Assembly (NCBI GenBank): GCA_022605405.1
Contig: JABYQQ010000001.1
Span: 4,340,001 to 4,404,000, forward strand
Source of the DNA: Earliella scabrosa
Taxonomy: Eukaryota > Basidiomycota > Agaricomycetes > Polyporales > Polyporaceae
Direction: 5' to 3'
DNA: 64,000 bases
The notes beneath the pieces were generated by a model that was not told the origin of the DNA, ran no database searches, and saw only the letters and a program-made list of their open reading frames with translations. Below, in pieces: positions 36,761 through 48,659 of the stretch. The translations under genes and the position numbers were made by a program. Position 1 is the first letter of the stretch, and every line of letters starts with the position of its first letter.

Positions 36761-39700
36761 TCAGTCCACCCGAATAGCGCTGTATAGTCGCCGGACTGCC
36801 CAATACGTGGCAAGGAAGCCGATCGTACCTGCAAGATGGACACACATGAGTCCACATTCGTCACGATAAGCGGCCACCACCACAACGGCCAGCAATGAAC
36901 CACGCGCCCCGAGGCGTCCCCACGATCGGTGTGGTCACCACCTGCAGTCTGGAAGCGAGGTGGGAAGAGGGTGTGGAGAACGCACCTGTGATGAGGAAGT
37001 CGAAGAGCGCCAGGAGAAGCAGGTAGCCCATGTAGAGCACGACGCTCGTCATCGAATCGAGCGAGAGGCGCAGCGCCCAGTACACAATGCCATATGCCAG
37101 GAGCCAGAAGGCGCTCCCTCCACCGATGAGGAACGCGCGCCAATGCCACCTGAAGCATGGGAGGCGCACGTCAGCGTTCAATGTCCACCGTTAGACAGCG
37201 AGCTCGATGGAGCATGGAAAAACGAGCCTCTGGCGGCTCGTGGATCCACACGCGGATCACGGGGGAGGGTTAGGGAGCGATAGGCGCACCTGTAGTCTTC
37301 CGCGCAGAGAATGAAGTATGTGAACAGGATAGTCACAGTGGCGGTCGTGAGCGCGACGACCGCTGCGGTGAGCGCGAGGAAGCCGAACGCGTAGTAGGCG
37401 CGGGATGCGAAGAGACTGGAGAGCACAAAATAGAGCTCGATAAAGGCCGCGCCTGTAAATCACAGGATATTACGATGAGCTCGTGATGCCCCAAGTCGTG
37501 TGAGGCAAAGGGGACATACCGAAGGGAAGGATGCCAGCAAGAATGGTGGCGGCCTGCACATACACATGGCCCGCCGTCAGCCTGTAGACAAGGTAAAGAC
37601 GCCTGATGACGCACCCATGGCCGCAGATATTTTGGCTGGGGCGGGATTTGTCTTGGAATCTGGTTTACCCGAACTGGGTGGGTGATGGCCTGCGCATGGG
37701 GCGGGATATGGAGCTCAGCGCGCGCTCACCGCCAGTTGCACATGGTCATGGACACTTACGCCATGTTTTGAGCCGAAGTAAGAACCTACGGCGGATAGCG
37801 GCGCCGAGATACCAAACCAGAGCACAATCACGAGAAGGATGGTGCCTACATACCCGGGCATGGATGTCAGATGTACACACCGGGAGAATTGTCAGCACTC
37901 TTTCAGCCGGTTCCGGGTGCGAGACGCACCGAAGGGAACAGCCCCAGATGATCCAGCTGCGATGAGGAATAGGTTGAGCAGGAACACGACGGCGAACACA
38001 AACCTAGATGACCCGGGACGATCATTCACATGAAGCCGGGAGGAAACACATGGTGAGGCACTTACGTTGGCATGATCGTTGCAGTGAAGAACGAATTCCG
38101 CCGCTTGTTTGTTCCCCCGAGTGACGCATACACCCTGCTGGAGATGTATCCTGAGATTCTACAGCATCGGTAGGGTCAGCACGCGGCTCGAACATCGGGA
38201 GAGGCGTCAATATGGCAGCGCTTCTTACCCCCCAAAGAAGGTCCAGCACACGATCATGACGGTGGCCAATGATCCGCGGTTAGAAGGCGAGAGGAAGCCG
38301 AGCAGCGCAAAAACTGGGAGGTAAGGGTTAGTCTGGATCGTACGACAACGCTGGAATGAGGCTGACTCAGAGTGACCCCCACCATAGCGCACAGCTGGGC
38401 CCCATTGCCGACCATGACAGACAACACCATCGGGTTCCCCGGCGTCCGGAAGACCTCGCCGTGCACGAGCTTCCAGCCCCAATCTTCCTGTACATCTTCC
38501 TGTGCCGCTAGTCAGACAACATACACATCGGATCGGAACATGAGACTAACGCTCAGGTCTATGGCGTTGTAACGAGATATCTAGAAGTGCCAAGTCAGCC
38601 AGAGAAGAGATTCCAACCGCATGCCATTAGTCACTCACGTCTCGCGTAACCGTTCGCAACAGAATCATTGACACCATGAGGCATAGGAACACGACCACAA
38701 TAATGGAGTTTATCAAGCTGAACCAGTGAATGCGCTGCGTAATAGACAGATTTGGTCAGCCAGATACGGCAGGTAGAAACAGGGGCGTCTTACGGGGTCG
38801 AAAACGTGCAAGTAGTTATCCCATCTAGTGGCCCACGGAGTGTCAGATTCCTGCGGCGCATGCGTCAGGCGGTGGTGCTGGCGCGCGTGCCATACATGTG
38901 TGCGTACATTCCACGTTACCCGATAAGTATATGTCACAGTTGTATTTTGAGTCTCGCTTAGGACGATAGGAGGCGCGTTGGCACCGCACTCAACATGACC
39001 GTCAGATGGCACCTCTTGAGGGCCACCTCGACTAGTAACGGCAGGGTTGAATCAGCATCTGTCACAGCCTTTGACATGACATGCACTCCCTTACCTCGTT
39101 GGCCAGACGAGGACGCCCACGATGCGATACACGCCAGGCGTCGGTGAATGATACCTGCAGGAAGAAAGGCGTTCAGTTTCTGAGTAACACAGCAAGGCGC
39201 CAGGTGTCAGGCACAAAAATGGGAGAGATACACTGGGACACGTATACGCAAGCCACACTGCGGCTAGGTTCCTCGGAGCAATCACAATCCGGCCAGCCCA
39301 TGAGTCACGACCGATGGTGACGGAAGAATCTAGTTCATGTCATAGATTCTCCACGACCTCATAGGCACGAAGTCTATGGTTCTCTCACGACATGGCACCT
39401 GTAATGAGGGCACAACCACAAGTGTGAAGAGAGTGCCTTGGTTCATCGTGTAGCCGCAGTATACATGTGGGTGGTCGCAGCAGCGATGCCCGAAGCACTA
39501 TCACTTATCCGGGAATGGGCATGGAATTGTACACTCACTGACCTAAGTACAATGTCATAGTGATTGTGGAGGGCCGGCATCTCCTTGAACTCGCCCTCGT
39601 CATAGCCAAGGTTGAACCCCATGTCGAAAAAGATCTCTCCTGTCTTCTTGTCTTCCTTCATTTCAGCCGCAGGCAGGCCGTCCACCAGCCAGTTGATGGC

Positions 39701-40279
39701 ATAGTCTTCCCGTATGCGGTCGTTGATGAACTTCCCGTCTTCTGGCGGAATGTGCTCTGTGCACAACACTTTGCATGTCGTGTTGTCTTGCAGCATGTGA
39801 ATCTGCACCGTGCTATTGTAGCATCTCATGGTATAAATAGAGAGTGGGACATACGTCGTATGGGGAATTGAATATACGATCTCCAAACAGGATAGACCCC
39901 AGCGACTCCGGTTCCTTCTTGGGGCCACCCTCCGGCTGGCAGAAATGAAAGGCGCGGTTGTAGTAGTCATCTAGCGCAGCTACATGAGCACGTATGCATC
40001 CTGGCATGGCCGACATGCATACAATTTATGAGGGATTTCTTGGTGCGGTGACGTCGCGTGAGCAATCTTGAGGCGTTCGATGAGGGGAGCGTGACGCACC
40101 AGCTTGGCATTATCCGACCCTGCGACCATTGGCGTTAGAGCGTTGACGAAGAGGTCCACCTTCTCCCCTTCATGATAGTCATGCGGCGCTGCTCCGGGAA
40201 GGTAGAAAGCATGCGCAGTCGAGAACAGAGATATTGCAGCGCCGCCGAGAAGGCAGAACCGGCGCGCGAAGCCAGCCAT
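36761..40279 (-). CDS. TM9 superfamily (EMP70/nonaspanin) membrane protein
   Basis: Nine-span protein of the endosome/Golgi, with roles in sorting of membrane proteins, adhesion and copper handling in other fungi. The gene is intron-dense (more than a dozen exons; I checked the joins of the N-terminal half and the last exon). The start is MAGFARRFCLLGGAAISLFS (signal peptide), then FYLPGAAPHDYHEGEKVDL. The lumenal domain includes KSLIN-YDYYN, LGSILFGDRIFNSPYD, NTTCKVLCTEH, YAINWLVDGLPAAE and GVYRIVGVLVWP. After TPWATRWDNYLHVFDP come the membrane segments, with EVFRTPGNPM, VYASLGGTNKRRNSFF and YSFRLY-type loops. The last exon, 36826-36761, encodes GTIGFLATYWAVRRLYSAIRVD, the family C-terminus with a KxD-type Golgi signal. 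Exon 2 is only 16 bases (KSLIN plus one base). The intron before GVYRIVG is about 385 bases, long for this window. Confidence 0.9.
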
Positions 40280-41322
40280 GACCGATCAGCCAGACCCCCA
40301 AAGCAAGCCCAAAGTAACGAGTGCTTCCAGATGCAAGTAAAGCTAGGTACAGAGCGGAGGCGATTGAGAGTGTGTGACGACGAGAGCAAGACCTCCAGCG
40401 AGCATCCGTGCGTAGTGCCAACCTGTCACAAGCGCTGGCGCCGGCGAGCGCTCCGGTTGGGCGTCAAGCCGAAGACGCGACGCGTTTTGTCGCGAGCCTA
40501 AATCAACGCAGTGACGCTGTTCGTTCACCTCGGAACTCGCCCGCTAACCCTACATTCCGAAACGTCCTCAGATCGCCTTGTTGTCACGCCATATATTCAG
40601 TGTCAGGAACCCCGTCTTAGTCTCCCAATCTACCCGTAGGCTGGTGTCATAAAACTCACAGATGCGGTTTGTTGGCAGATATTATTGACCACTTGAAGAC
40701 CACGCATAGGACAGTTTGGCAGTTGCTACGTCGTCCAAGCACAGCGCTCAGCATGCGGAGAAGCGTCTTCTTGAAGGGTTCATTAACCCGTTAGCAAGGT
40801 GATGATCTGGCGCCTAAGTCAGCGGTGTCCATGGTCAAGTGCAGCGCTCTTCTGTTCCGGCGTCCAGACTGCATGATCTCGCTGTATCGGAAAGCAGCGG
40901 ATTCGAGCGTCGTCCATTATAGTCTTACGCTGCTGAGTTGCCGTCTTGCTTGCTTTGGATGCTTCTCTGACGCGCGTCGCGTCAAACAAAGCCGGAAGTT
41001 CAGGGCAGGGCAGTGCCTTGAAGCACCGGCGGACAGATTTGTTGTGCCAGTGTATCTGGCCCCCATCCACCAGCACAGAAGCCCATTGCCGACGCGACGC
41101 AGCACGTCGCAATTTGCGGGAAGCAACCGGAGGAAGATCGAGGGCGTACAGCCCTTTTGGTAAGTGTCTTGCACAGGCGCACCATGACACGCACACCGTT
41201 ACCTCATTAGCAGACTACTCGAGACATCATACTCAGCGCCCGAATCGCTTTCCCTTATATCTGACCCCGGCCTTCTCTGTGGCGGCACAAGCCTCCCCCT
41301 TCGTTCCCGTTACTTGAGCGAT
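40280..41322. promoter_or_regulatory. Divergent intergenic region of TM9 and F-box genes
   Basis: About 1 kb between divergent starts. Only weak overlapping open frames are present on both strands (40819-41196), without domains or exon logic. Confidence 0.45.
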
Positions 41323-42442
41323 ATGGACGACCTTCCTGACGAACTCATCGCGCACATCTTCGCCCATTTCCCTGAGACCGGCGCGCTCACCGCCGCGATG
41401 CTCGTCTGTTGGAAATGGTACATGTACGGCGCGCGGCTCCTGCATTGCAGAGTGGTTCTGAACCTCAGGCCCGGGCTCAGCATTCACTCATCCGACACGG
41501 TCATATCCTTCATGAAACGCCTTACATCTCCTGCATGCTCCACCGCCGACTGTATCCACCACTTAACCCTCTGCGGCTTCGCATCGCTCGATATCCAGGA
41601 GCTTATCCTTGACATCCTCGGTCGCACAAGAGCGCTCCGCTCGCTTACCATGTGCGCCCTAAACCTACTTCAGGGCGGGATGCTCCTTCCACCGGAGATT
41701 TTCTCCTCCCCTGAATTCCTTCCAAACCTGGTCGCGCTCAACGCCGCCTCCGCACCGTTCTCCGTCTCGCTCTCTCACACGCGCCGCATCAGCGCAATCC
41801 GCGTGCACGAGCCGATGGACGAGACGCTCCTCCGCCGACTTTTGTCTCCAAGGAGCCAGTTGGCCGTCCGGATCCAGAACCTCGAGCTCGCGCTGTCCGT
41901 TGACAGCACGGCGGCTGCCATAACCCGCATGGCGTACCTCGCCTCCGCACTTGCAGAGGCACCACTACACGCGCTCGCGCTGCAATTCACGTTGGATCGA
42001 CCGGGGCCCGTGCCGTGGACAGAGTTCGAGGTACGTCCGGGATCGGATCTTCGTCGGACGCATTAGTGAGAAGATCAGTTCGGGCTTACAATCACCTTCT
42101 TCTTGCTTCTGCCAGGAGGCCGTCAAAGACATGGGTGCAAGCCTACAGCAGCTGCCGTGCCTCAGGATTCTGAGCCTCGTCATCCGACCGGATCCCCTGA
42201 TCCCTGCGAACGCCGACGGAGTCGGGCATTCTCAGACCGGCGAGCAGCACAGAGAGACGGTCACCAAACTTCTTGCTGAGAAGCTGCGAGTGGATGGCGG
42301 ATTGACTTACTTGAAGCGGATTGAGCTGCGGTGGCACGGGTGGGTGGTTCAGGATGGCCAGTTGGTGCCACTGCCGCAGACGGCCCTGCTGAGATTACCT
42401 CACAAATGGCTGCTTGCGGAGTGCGATGACGAGCGTTACTGA
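41323..42442 (+). CDS. F-box protein, short
   Basis: Two exons, 41323-42030 and 42116-42442, joined in phase (TEFE-EAVKDMG), give 344 residues. The F-box is at the extreme N-terminus (MDDLPDELIAHIFAHF...AAMLVCWKWYMYGARLLHCRVV), which would bind Skp1 in an SCF ubiquitin ligase. The rest has leucine-rich segments (IHHLTLCGFASLDIQEL, ALRSLTMCALNL, LPNLVALNAAS, LRILSLVIRP), as in the many agaricomycete F-box proteins of unknown substrate. It is unrelated in detail to the F-box protein at 13226-15616 and lacks that protein's hydrophobic tail. Confidence 0.8.
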
Positions 42443-43316
42443 GCGTGGTAAGTCGCATGAAGTGTGTCTAGAGTTATGCTAATTATGGACGTGGGTTAGT
42501 CAAGGATATCAGGCTGTGAGAAAGATGCCCCAACCCTGACTATCTATGATGTCAGTCTATTTAGGAGATGCCGGAGCTCATTGCCATTGAGGTTCCCCGT
42601 TGGATCGGATGGTAGTACGTCAGTTACGCAAGACCGGACTAGGTGCTTCCCTAGACAGAACCACACTGGCACGGCGAAGTGTGTTCATAAAGGGCGCGAT
42701 TACGTTGTTCGAAGTTGTTCCTTCCGAGTCGGAGAACAAGGGCGAGCAGAGAAATCCCATGCGTGTGGGATATGGCTTGACGGGCGTTGTAGTAGCACGG
42801 ACTAGAAGCTCGAATGAATAGCAAGCATCCGCGCCCGGTGGCGGAGGATGAGATGATGTACTTGTCTTCAAGTCCGACGAGTCGGTGCTAGGGTCCAGGC
42901 TAGGGTCCTGGCTTGGTTCACTTAGTATGTACTGGTGGCAGTGCTGTCGGGAGTTGCCGCATCAAGAGACGCGCAGCCTCGCATACAGCCACTGGCTGCG
43001 ATTTCTCCCAGAGGCAACTCTTCCTCTTCCTTCATCTTCATTTCCTCCAGATCCTCCAACGAGCAACCTCGCTCGACACCGAATCAAAATTGGACACCGT
43101 GATTGCAAACGCGGCACACTCTGAACACCACCATCGCAATAGTCCCTCACAAATCCGATCCCGACAATCTCCGGTTGGTTCTCTACCGACCACGACTTCT
43201 AGTCTGCTCGCATCCATTCTCGTTTGCTCAAGACGTCTTCTTACAACGCCGGGGAATCCACCGTTCTCCCGCGATCGGCTATTAGCAACAGGCCCTATCG
43301 CCCCTGACCCAGTGGC
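42443..43316. other. Intergenic, promoter of the coiled-coil gene
   Basis: No gene supported. The last 300 bases are C/T-rich (cttcctcttccttcatcttc, ttctcgtttgctcaagacgt), the usual basidiomycete 5' region. Confidence 0.5.
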
Positions 43317-46274
43317 ATGCTCGGAGCGGCTACAAGCACCCTTGCCGGTTTCCAATTCTCAACAATCGGGCAGCAACCCACACTTTTGAATCGCTTCTCA
43401 AACGTGGAGGAAGCTAACTCCCGGCATCCAATCTCTCCGTCTCCCTCTCCTTTGTCATCACGTTCAAGGTCGTTTGCCGACTCTGACTTCCGCCTCATGG
43501 CGATGCTAGCTCCTGACGAAGCAAATGCGTTCCCTGGACGGGAAGCGAATAACGTTGAATCCCATGGCCTCCGTTCTGTGACACACGGCCTGGGTACATC
43601 GCCGCCCCCGGCCTCGCAAGCAGACCGGGAGCGGCACACGACGCCCCTCGTTCTTCCCCAAGTGCCGCAACATTCCCCTTCTCCCCCCTCTTCGTTTCCA
43701 CCACATGTCTCTCCAAGTCTTCCCGCGCTCCATTCCTCACCCGCGATCAAAGTAGCGAGCGCTCCTCTGGTACCGGGGCCGTCCAATCTCCTCGGACTGG
43801 GCACCGTCCCTGCCGCAAGCATGAGCCTCGCATTGCCACAGGGCGATAACGCTATCGAAGCTTTCAAGGTGGCGCTGGACCGTCTGCAGAACGAGGCGGA
43901 CGAGTTTGTTCGCAGGGAAGACGAAGCGCGAAGACACGCCGCTCGATGGCATGTACATGCGGAAGCCGCCGTTCTGGGCATGCAACACGTTCTCGCGGGA
44001 GCAGCGCAGCGCGCCGCTCAGCTAGCGCAGCTCGAAGCGGAGATTGTCCGGCGCGATGACGAACTTCGCCAAGCACGCGCCGCTGTCGAAGAAGCCCAAA
44101 CGGTGAACACGGCGTTGCGCAACGAATTGAAGCAGGAACGCGCCGAGGCCGCCGAACGTCGGATATTAGATGAAGCTCACATCGCTCAAGCTTACGAGAA
44201 GGTGGCGGATGCAGCCAGGCAGGCTGAAGATGCGGTCAGGAAGGCCGAAGATGCGAACCTGCAGGTGGAGAGGATTAAGCGCGAGGCAGATATCGTGGCG
44301 GCTTCGCTCCGCAAGAAGATCAAAGAAGATGGAGCCAACTGGGTCAAAGCGAGGCAGGAAATCGTCGCGCAGCTGGAGGCAACCAAGAGCCAGAGCGCGC
44401 AGGACAAGCAGGCTCTCCAAGTCGAGCTCGACAAGTTGAAGCAAATGGTAGAGCAGGAGCGGAAGCGATCGTCGCAGCTTATCGAGGAAAATCGCACGCT
44501 AGAAGAGTGTCTTGCAAGCGAGCGTGCTGCCGCTAACGTCCGAAGTAGCCCTGAATCAACCCATCTCCAGACGGACATGCTTCCCCCTTCAGCATATCCT
44601 GCGATACCCATACCCCGTAGTGGTCGACAGACTACATTCGCCATGATACCCGCTTCGGAGCAAGATGCCGCGTCCTGCAAGAGGTCTCGTGGCGTCAAGC
44701 TCCAGATTTCCACGGTGCCCTCTGACATCACCTCTGTACCTCGGAGAACTACCTCTACCTCCGCTGTGAAGTCCGAGAACTTTGTCAGTCCCGTGAGACA
44801 AGCCCAGCGGTCGCTTGGTGCCGAGGAAGACGAAGAGGACGACGTCAAAGCGGAATACAAGCCCGATACCGTCCGTCCGCTCCAGGACTCTTCCACGCCC
44901 ACCGGCCAATCCAGAGAACCAAGACGCGAACAGTCCCTGGATTATGCAACCCCCCAACCGACGCCGACGATCGCGTCCAATGCTCTAGTATCAGCCATTG
45001 CAACGAGCCCCAACACGCTCCCCTCCGAATCCCAGTCTGCGAAACAGCGTGCTGACTCCCCTGTCCTACAATTGCGATACCCGACGTCTCCCGAACCGAC
45101 TCCCGTTAGGGTTAGTTGGCAAGACACTATTGCAGCCCGCTCTCCACAGCAAGACTTCATGGACACATCCGCTCAGATGGCTGACGATACTCTCCCGCAA
45201 TTGAACACTCATTCCGATCAACTTGATCCTTCAACTCAGCCTTCAAACAACCGTGGTGCTAACAGCATTCAACCACATTCCCAATCTCATACGAGGACAG
45301 TAGGGCTTCCTGAGCCCGAAGAGCGCGTTCGTGTCAACCCGCAAGACCGCAACCCGCAAGACTTAGGTCAACAGTCACGCCCGCCTTTCCCAGCCCCTGA
45401 CAAGGCGCTGGCGATCAACGAGCAGGCAGGCATCGTTTGCCCCCTAGCTCAAAGATATCCTCAACCATCTGGTGGGCCCGTCCAGGCGTCGCCATCATCG
45501 GCGCCTTCCCATGTCGGCGCTCAGCATGGCCGTGGACAGGCCCGCAATGGGCCAGAAGACTCTTCATCGCATGTCGCTCGGAAACGTACTCGCATCCAGG
45601 AAGAGCCTTTCGAGAACCCAAATGCTCGTCGCCCAAGATTGGAGTCTCGCAGCAATGTGTCCAACGAGCGCTCATCACGGGAGCGACCTGAGCATGTCAG
45701 CCACGCCGATCGTCTGTTGACCATCCATCCTGCCCACAATCGAGAGCGCCGTGGGTCCCGGACCGATGCCCCTAACCGTTCGCAGGGTCTCTTGCCCGCA
45801 TCAAGCGACAGCGTCACATCTCCTCCCTCCGCTTATGAATCGTCTCCCTCTGTTGGTGAAGCTTCCAGATCCAGCGCTCCTCAGCATGACGTCGACCTAC
45901 GGGCTATGAACCATTCTTCTCGTGGAAGGTCTTCACACCCGAACGGATCTCGAGAGTCACAAGTACAACAGACTCGGTCGCCCAAAGCCACAAATGCAGG
46001 AAAGCCTCTGAAAGACCGCCTCAGCGGTACCAACGGGGTGTCTGTGTCCGTTGCGGCTAGCGGTGGGCGCGGAATTCGAGTACATGGAGGCAACGGAGGC
46101 GAGCACAGCGATGTGAACGACGAGCATGAGCCCCAGCAGTCTCAGGGTTGTCATGAACTGCTGCCGCCTGCGCCTAGGCACGAGGACAAACAGCACGAAA
46201 GTGACAAAGCCGCGCTATCACTCTTGGACAGGCTGAATATACCTGCCAAGGGGTATGTGGTGGTGCAAGGGTAA
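43317..46274 (+). CDS. Coiled-coil orphan protein, 985 residues
   Basis: One long uninterrupted frame. Residues 1-175 are Ser/Pro-rich. Residues about 178-405 form a long coiled coil (AIEAFKVALDRLQNEADEF, VRRDDELRQARAAVEEAQT, ASLRKKIKEDGANWVKARQE, ELDKLKQMVEQERKRSS). The remaining 580 residues are Ser/Pro/Gln/Arg-rich, low complexity and probably disordered, with an acidic patch EEDEEDD near 503 and ending LSLLDRLNIPAKGYVVVQG. The stop overlaps a near-perfect 5' splice site (CAAGG-gtaagtaag), so a further short exon after 46326-46334 is possible. The architecture suits a cytoskeletal, septal or nuclear scaffold, but I recognise no family. Confidence 0.72.
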   Translation: MLGAATSTLAGFQFSTIGQQPTLLNRFSNVEEANSRHPISPSPSPLSSRSRSFADSDFRLMAMLAPDEANAFPGREANNVESHGLRSVTHGLGTSPPPASQADRERHTTPLVLPQVPQHSPSPPSSFPPHVSPSLPALHSSPAIKVASAPLVPGPSNLLGLGTVPAASMSLALPQGDNAIEAFKVALDRLQNEADEFVRREDEARRHAARWHVHAEAAVLGMQHVLAGAAQRAAQLAQLEAEIVRRDDELRQARAAVEEAQTVNTALRNELKQERAEAAERRILDEAHIAQAYEKVADAARQAEDAVRKAEDANLQVERIKREADIVAASLRKKIKEDGANWVKARQEIVAQLEATKSQSAQDKQALQVELDKLKQMVEQERKRSSQLIEENRTLEECLASERAAANVRSSPESTHLQTDMLPPSAYPAIPIPRSGRQTTFAMIPASEQDAASCKRSRGVKLQISTVPSDITSVPRRTTSTSAVKSENFVSPVRQAQRSLGAEEDEEDDVKAEYKPDTVRPLQDSSTPTGQSREPRREQSLDYATPQPTPTIASNALVSAIATSPNTLPSESQSAKQRADSPVLQLRYPTSPEPTPVRVSWQDTIAARSPQQDFMDTSAQMADDTLPQLNTHSDQLDPSTQPSNNRGANSIQPHSQSHTRTVGLPEPEERVRVNPQDRNPQDLGQQSRPPFPAPDKALAINEQAGIVCPLAQRYPQPSGGPVQASPSSAPSHVGAQHGRGQARNGPEDSSSHVARKRTRIQEEPFENPNARRPRLESRSNVSNERSSRERPEHVSHADRLLTIHPAHNRERRGSRTDAPNRSQGLLPASSDSVTSPPSAYESSPSVGEASRSSAPQHDVDLRAMNHSSRGRSSHPNGSRESQVQQTRSPKATNAGKPLKDRLSGTNGVSVSVAASGGRGIRVHGGNGGEHSDVNDEHEPQQSQGCHELLPPAPRHEDKQHESDKAALSLLDRLNIPAKGYVVVQG

Positions 46275-46803
46275 GTAAGAGGGCTAGTACCGGTCATTTT
46301 TTCTCTCTCTTGGTGTCACGGTCCAGTCTCTGTAGTTTAAATATATATATGAGGATCCGGTGTACACTTTTGACGAGCTGACTGGAGCTTGAAGGTCCAG
46401 AGCATCAACTCCAGGTCGCTAAACGTGTACAGGAATGTCCACGTAGAAGCAAAGACGAGCTCGTCATGATAGACAAGGTAGCATGTCTCATAAGCCTGGA
46501 AAGAGGTGCGCTGGCGTAATCCGAGCCGACTAATAGAGAGGGAGATATGGGGGCATCAGCTGGTCAGCCTGAAGTACTAAACCTCATACGCAAGTACGTC
46601 ACAATCCGTCTCCCCTAGGCAGACGATGGGACCTACTGGGGGGTGGGGGGAAAGACGGTCCTTTGTCACAATGTGTCTAGTAGGAGAAAGAGCGAACGAG
46701 ACGCAGACCCGACATGTTCGGATTCGGCCACCCCGGTCCGGGCACCGGTTGCCGGGCATTGAGCGCTTGCATGATCCTCGTCCTTGGACTCTGCCTATTT
46801 GTG
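46275..46803. other. Intergenic, possibly 3' exon of the coiled-coil gene
   Basis: Holds the possible terminal exon of the preceding gene (acceptors cggtccag at about 46326 and tctgtag at about 46334) and the 5' region of the PalC gene, including an in-frame upstream ATG at 46714. Nothing else is seen. Confidence 0.45.
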
Positions 46804-48659
46804 ATGACCAGCTACCTCTATGAACTGCCGACGACTGGTGCGATCTCATTCGCAGAATTCTGCACTGACGCGACCGCGACGTACACTGCGGACATTGCGG
46901 ACGCGACCGAGGCTCGCGCGAACTTGCGCTCCGCCCTGAAGGAGAGCAAACGGACGGATCGGGGAGAGAAGGACGATCTCAAGCTTGTCAAGGTGAGCCT
47001 GAATTCGCATGGCGGCAACGGGGAGAAAGCTCGAGCCTTTCAAGATCATAATACCGTGGTTGTCCCGTCCGAATCACTCCCCTGCTCAAGAACGCGAAGT
47101 CTCTGGGTGGTCATGAGTGCACGATCCCTTGGAGAAACGTTCTATTGCCGTCCCCTCAATCCGATATTTCCTTGAGAGCTCGTGCTCTGCCCCGGCCATC
47201 ATGCGTATCCGTGGTTCTGAGCGCGAGACGGAAGTGCTGATGCTCTGCGGCCTCAGGTTCTGGACGATTACATCCCCAAATTATATGGCTTGCTCAGTTG
47301 CATCAACAACGGGGAGATCTCGCTGAAGGCGGAACCCAGTGTGTGCGACCATCTCATCTGTCTCACCACACGGCTGACGGACAGGACTAGTCTTCAGCTG
47401 GCGTACGACGCTATCCGCGTCGTTGCTCCGTCACTCGCCTCGTGTCTCCATCCCCACCTTCCCTGCTGAAACGTCCTTCACCCTTCTCACCTACGCCTTC
47501 GCGCTATCCAATCTCGCACGAGCAGTCGTGCACTCCCTAGGTCGCTACGAGACCGAACGCGCGATATCCGACGCCGAGCGGAAAGCCAAGGACGAGCGGC
47601 TCGCCTTCGCGGTCACCCTCCTCTGCAAAGCCGCAGGCTTATTCGAGCACATCGCGAAAGAGTGCCTCTCAGAGTGGGACAAGGAGCGTGAGCGCGTGCT
47701 CTCCCTCGGGATGAGCTGCCCCCGTCCTGTCGATCTCACTAGGGAGGTCGTGATTGGGCTCAGCAAGTGCGTCGTCCCTCCCACACGCGTGTCCTCGTGT
47801 CCTCCCGGTCGCCGCTGACACCTGCTGGCGCACAGGATGGCGCTCGCAGACGCGCAGAACCTCGCCATTCGCAAACTCCTGTCCAAGGCCGCGTTCGAGA
47901 GCACCCTCACACCGGGCCCACCGCTCCCCAAGTCTCATCCCTCCCCCGCGCTCGTCGCGAAGCTCCACCTCGAGTGCGCCTCGCTGTACTCTTCGGCGCG
48001 CTCACTGGTGAAGACTCCCGGTGAAGATGTCGTGCCCGAGCTCAGACACTACCTTGCGGACGAGGTTGCGCTACACGCTGCGCTCGCGCGCAAGTGGCTG
48101 GGGGTAGACGCGGGCGAGCACGGAGGCACCAGCAAAGGAGGTATCGCCGTCGGGTTCTTGGCATGGGCGAAGAAGGATCTGGAGGAGCTCAAGAGTGGCC
48201 ATGCATCCGGCAGGATCATTGGCGGCGAGCGGGAGAAGGAGATGCGCGAGCGGCGGAAGGCTAGGGTGCTCGAGGAGCTGGCGAGCACGGGCACCTTCCT
48301 TGTTGGATACAGGAAGATAAACGATTCGGTGAGTGGCGCAGACGACACGTCGTCCTCTAGAACCGCGCATACAGTCAGGATATCCGTCTGATGACACACG
48401 TTAGATCTCTTTCCAGCCTGTGCCGCCACAGTCGGACCTGCAGGCCATGATCCCTGCCGGCTTGCTCGCTGTGGTGCTGAAACCGTACGCCAAACCGGTG
48501 CCCGCGTTCGGCCCGGGGTCTGTCGAGCACACCCGTCGCCAGGCGGAAGAACTCGAACTCCTAAATGCGGGTACCGGTGCGGACAGCACGGCGGCCTCGC
48601 CTGCGACGCCCCCTATTGCATCCACCAGGTCATATGCGGGCGCCGAGGCGTACTATTGA
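46804..48659 (+). CDS. palC: PalC-like BRO1-domain protein of ambient pH signalling
   Basis: In the Pal/Rim pathway PalC is recruited with ESCRT components at cell-surface sites and helps activate the PacC/Rim101 transcription factor at alkaline pH. Five exons (46804-46992, 47257-47338, 47391-47766, 47836-48328, 48405-48659) give 464 residues in phase. Family hallmarks are YLYELPTTGAISFAEFC at the start, LRSALKESKR, FSWRTTLSASLL, LTYAFALSNLARAVVHSLG, RKAKDERLAFAVTLLCKAAG, DLTREVVIGLSKMALADAQ, TLTPGPPLPKSHPSPALVAK, LHLECASLYSSARSLVKT, RKWLGVDAGEHGG, AVGFLAWAKKDLEELK and INDSISFQPVPP. The C-terminus ends AEAYY. I prefer the ATG at 46804; an ATG at 46714 would add 30 residues that include a hydrophobic stretch. 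Intron 1 is long (264 bases). Confidence 0.9.
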
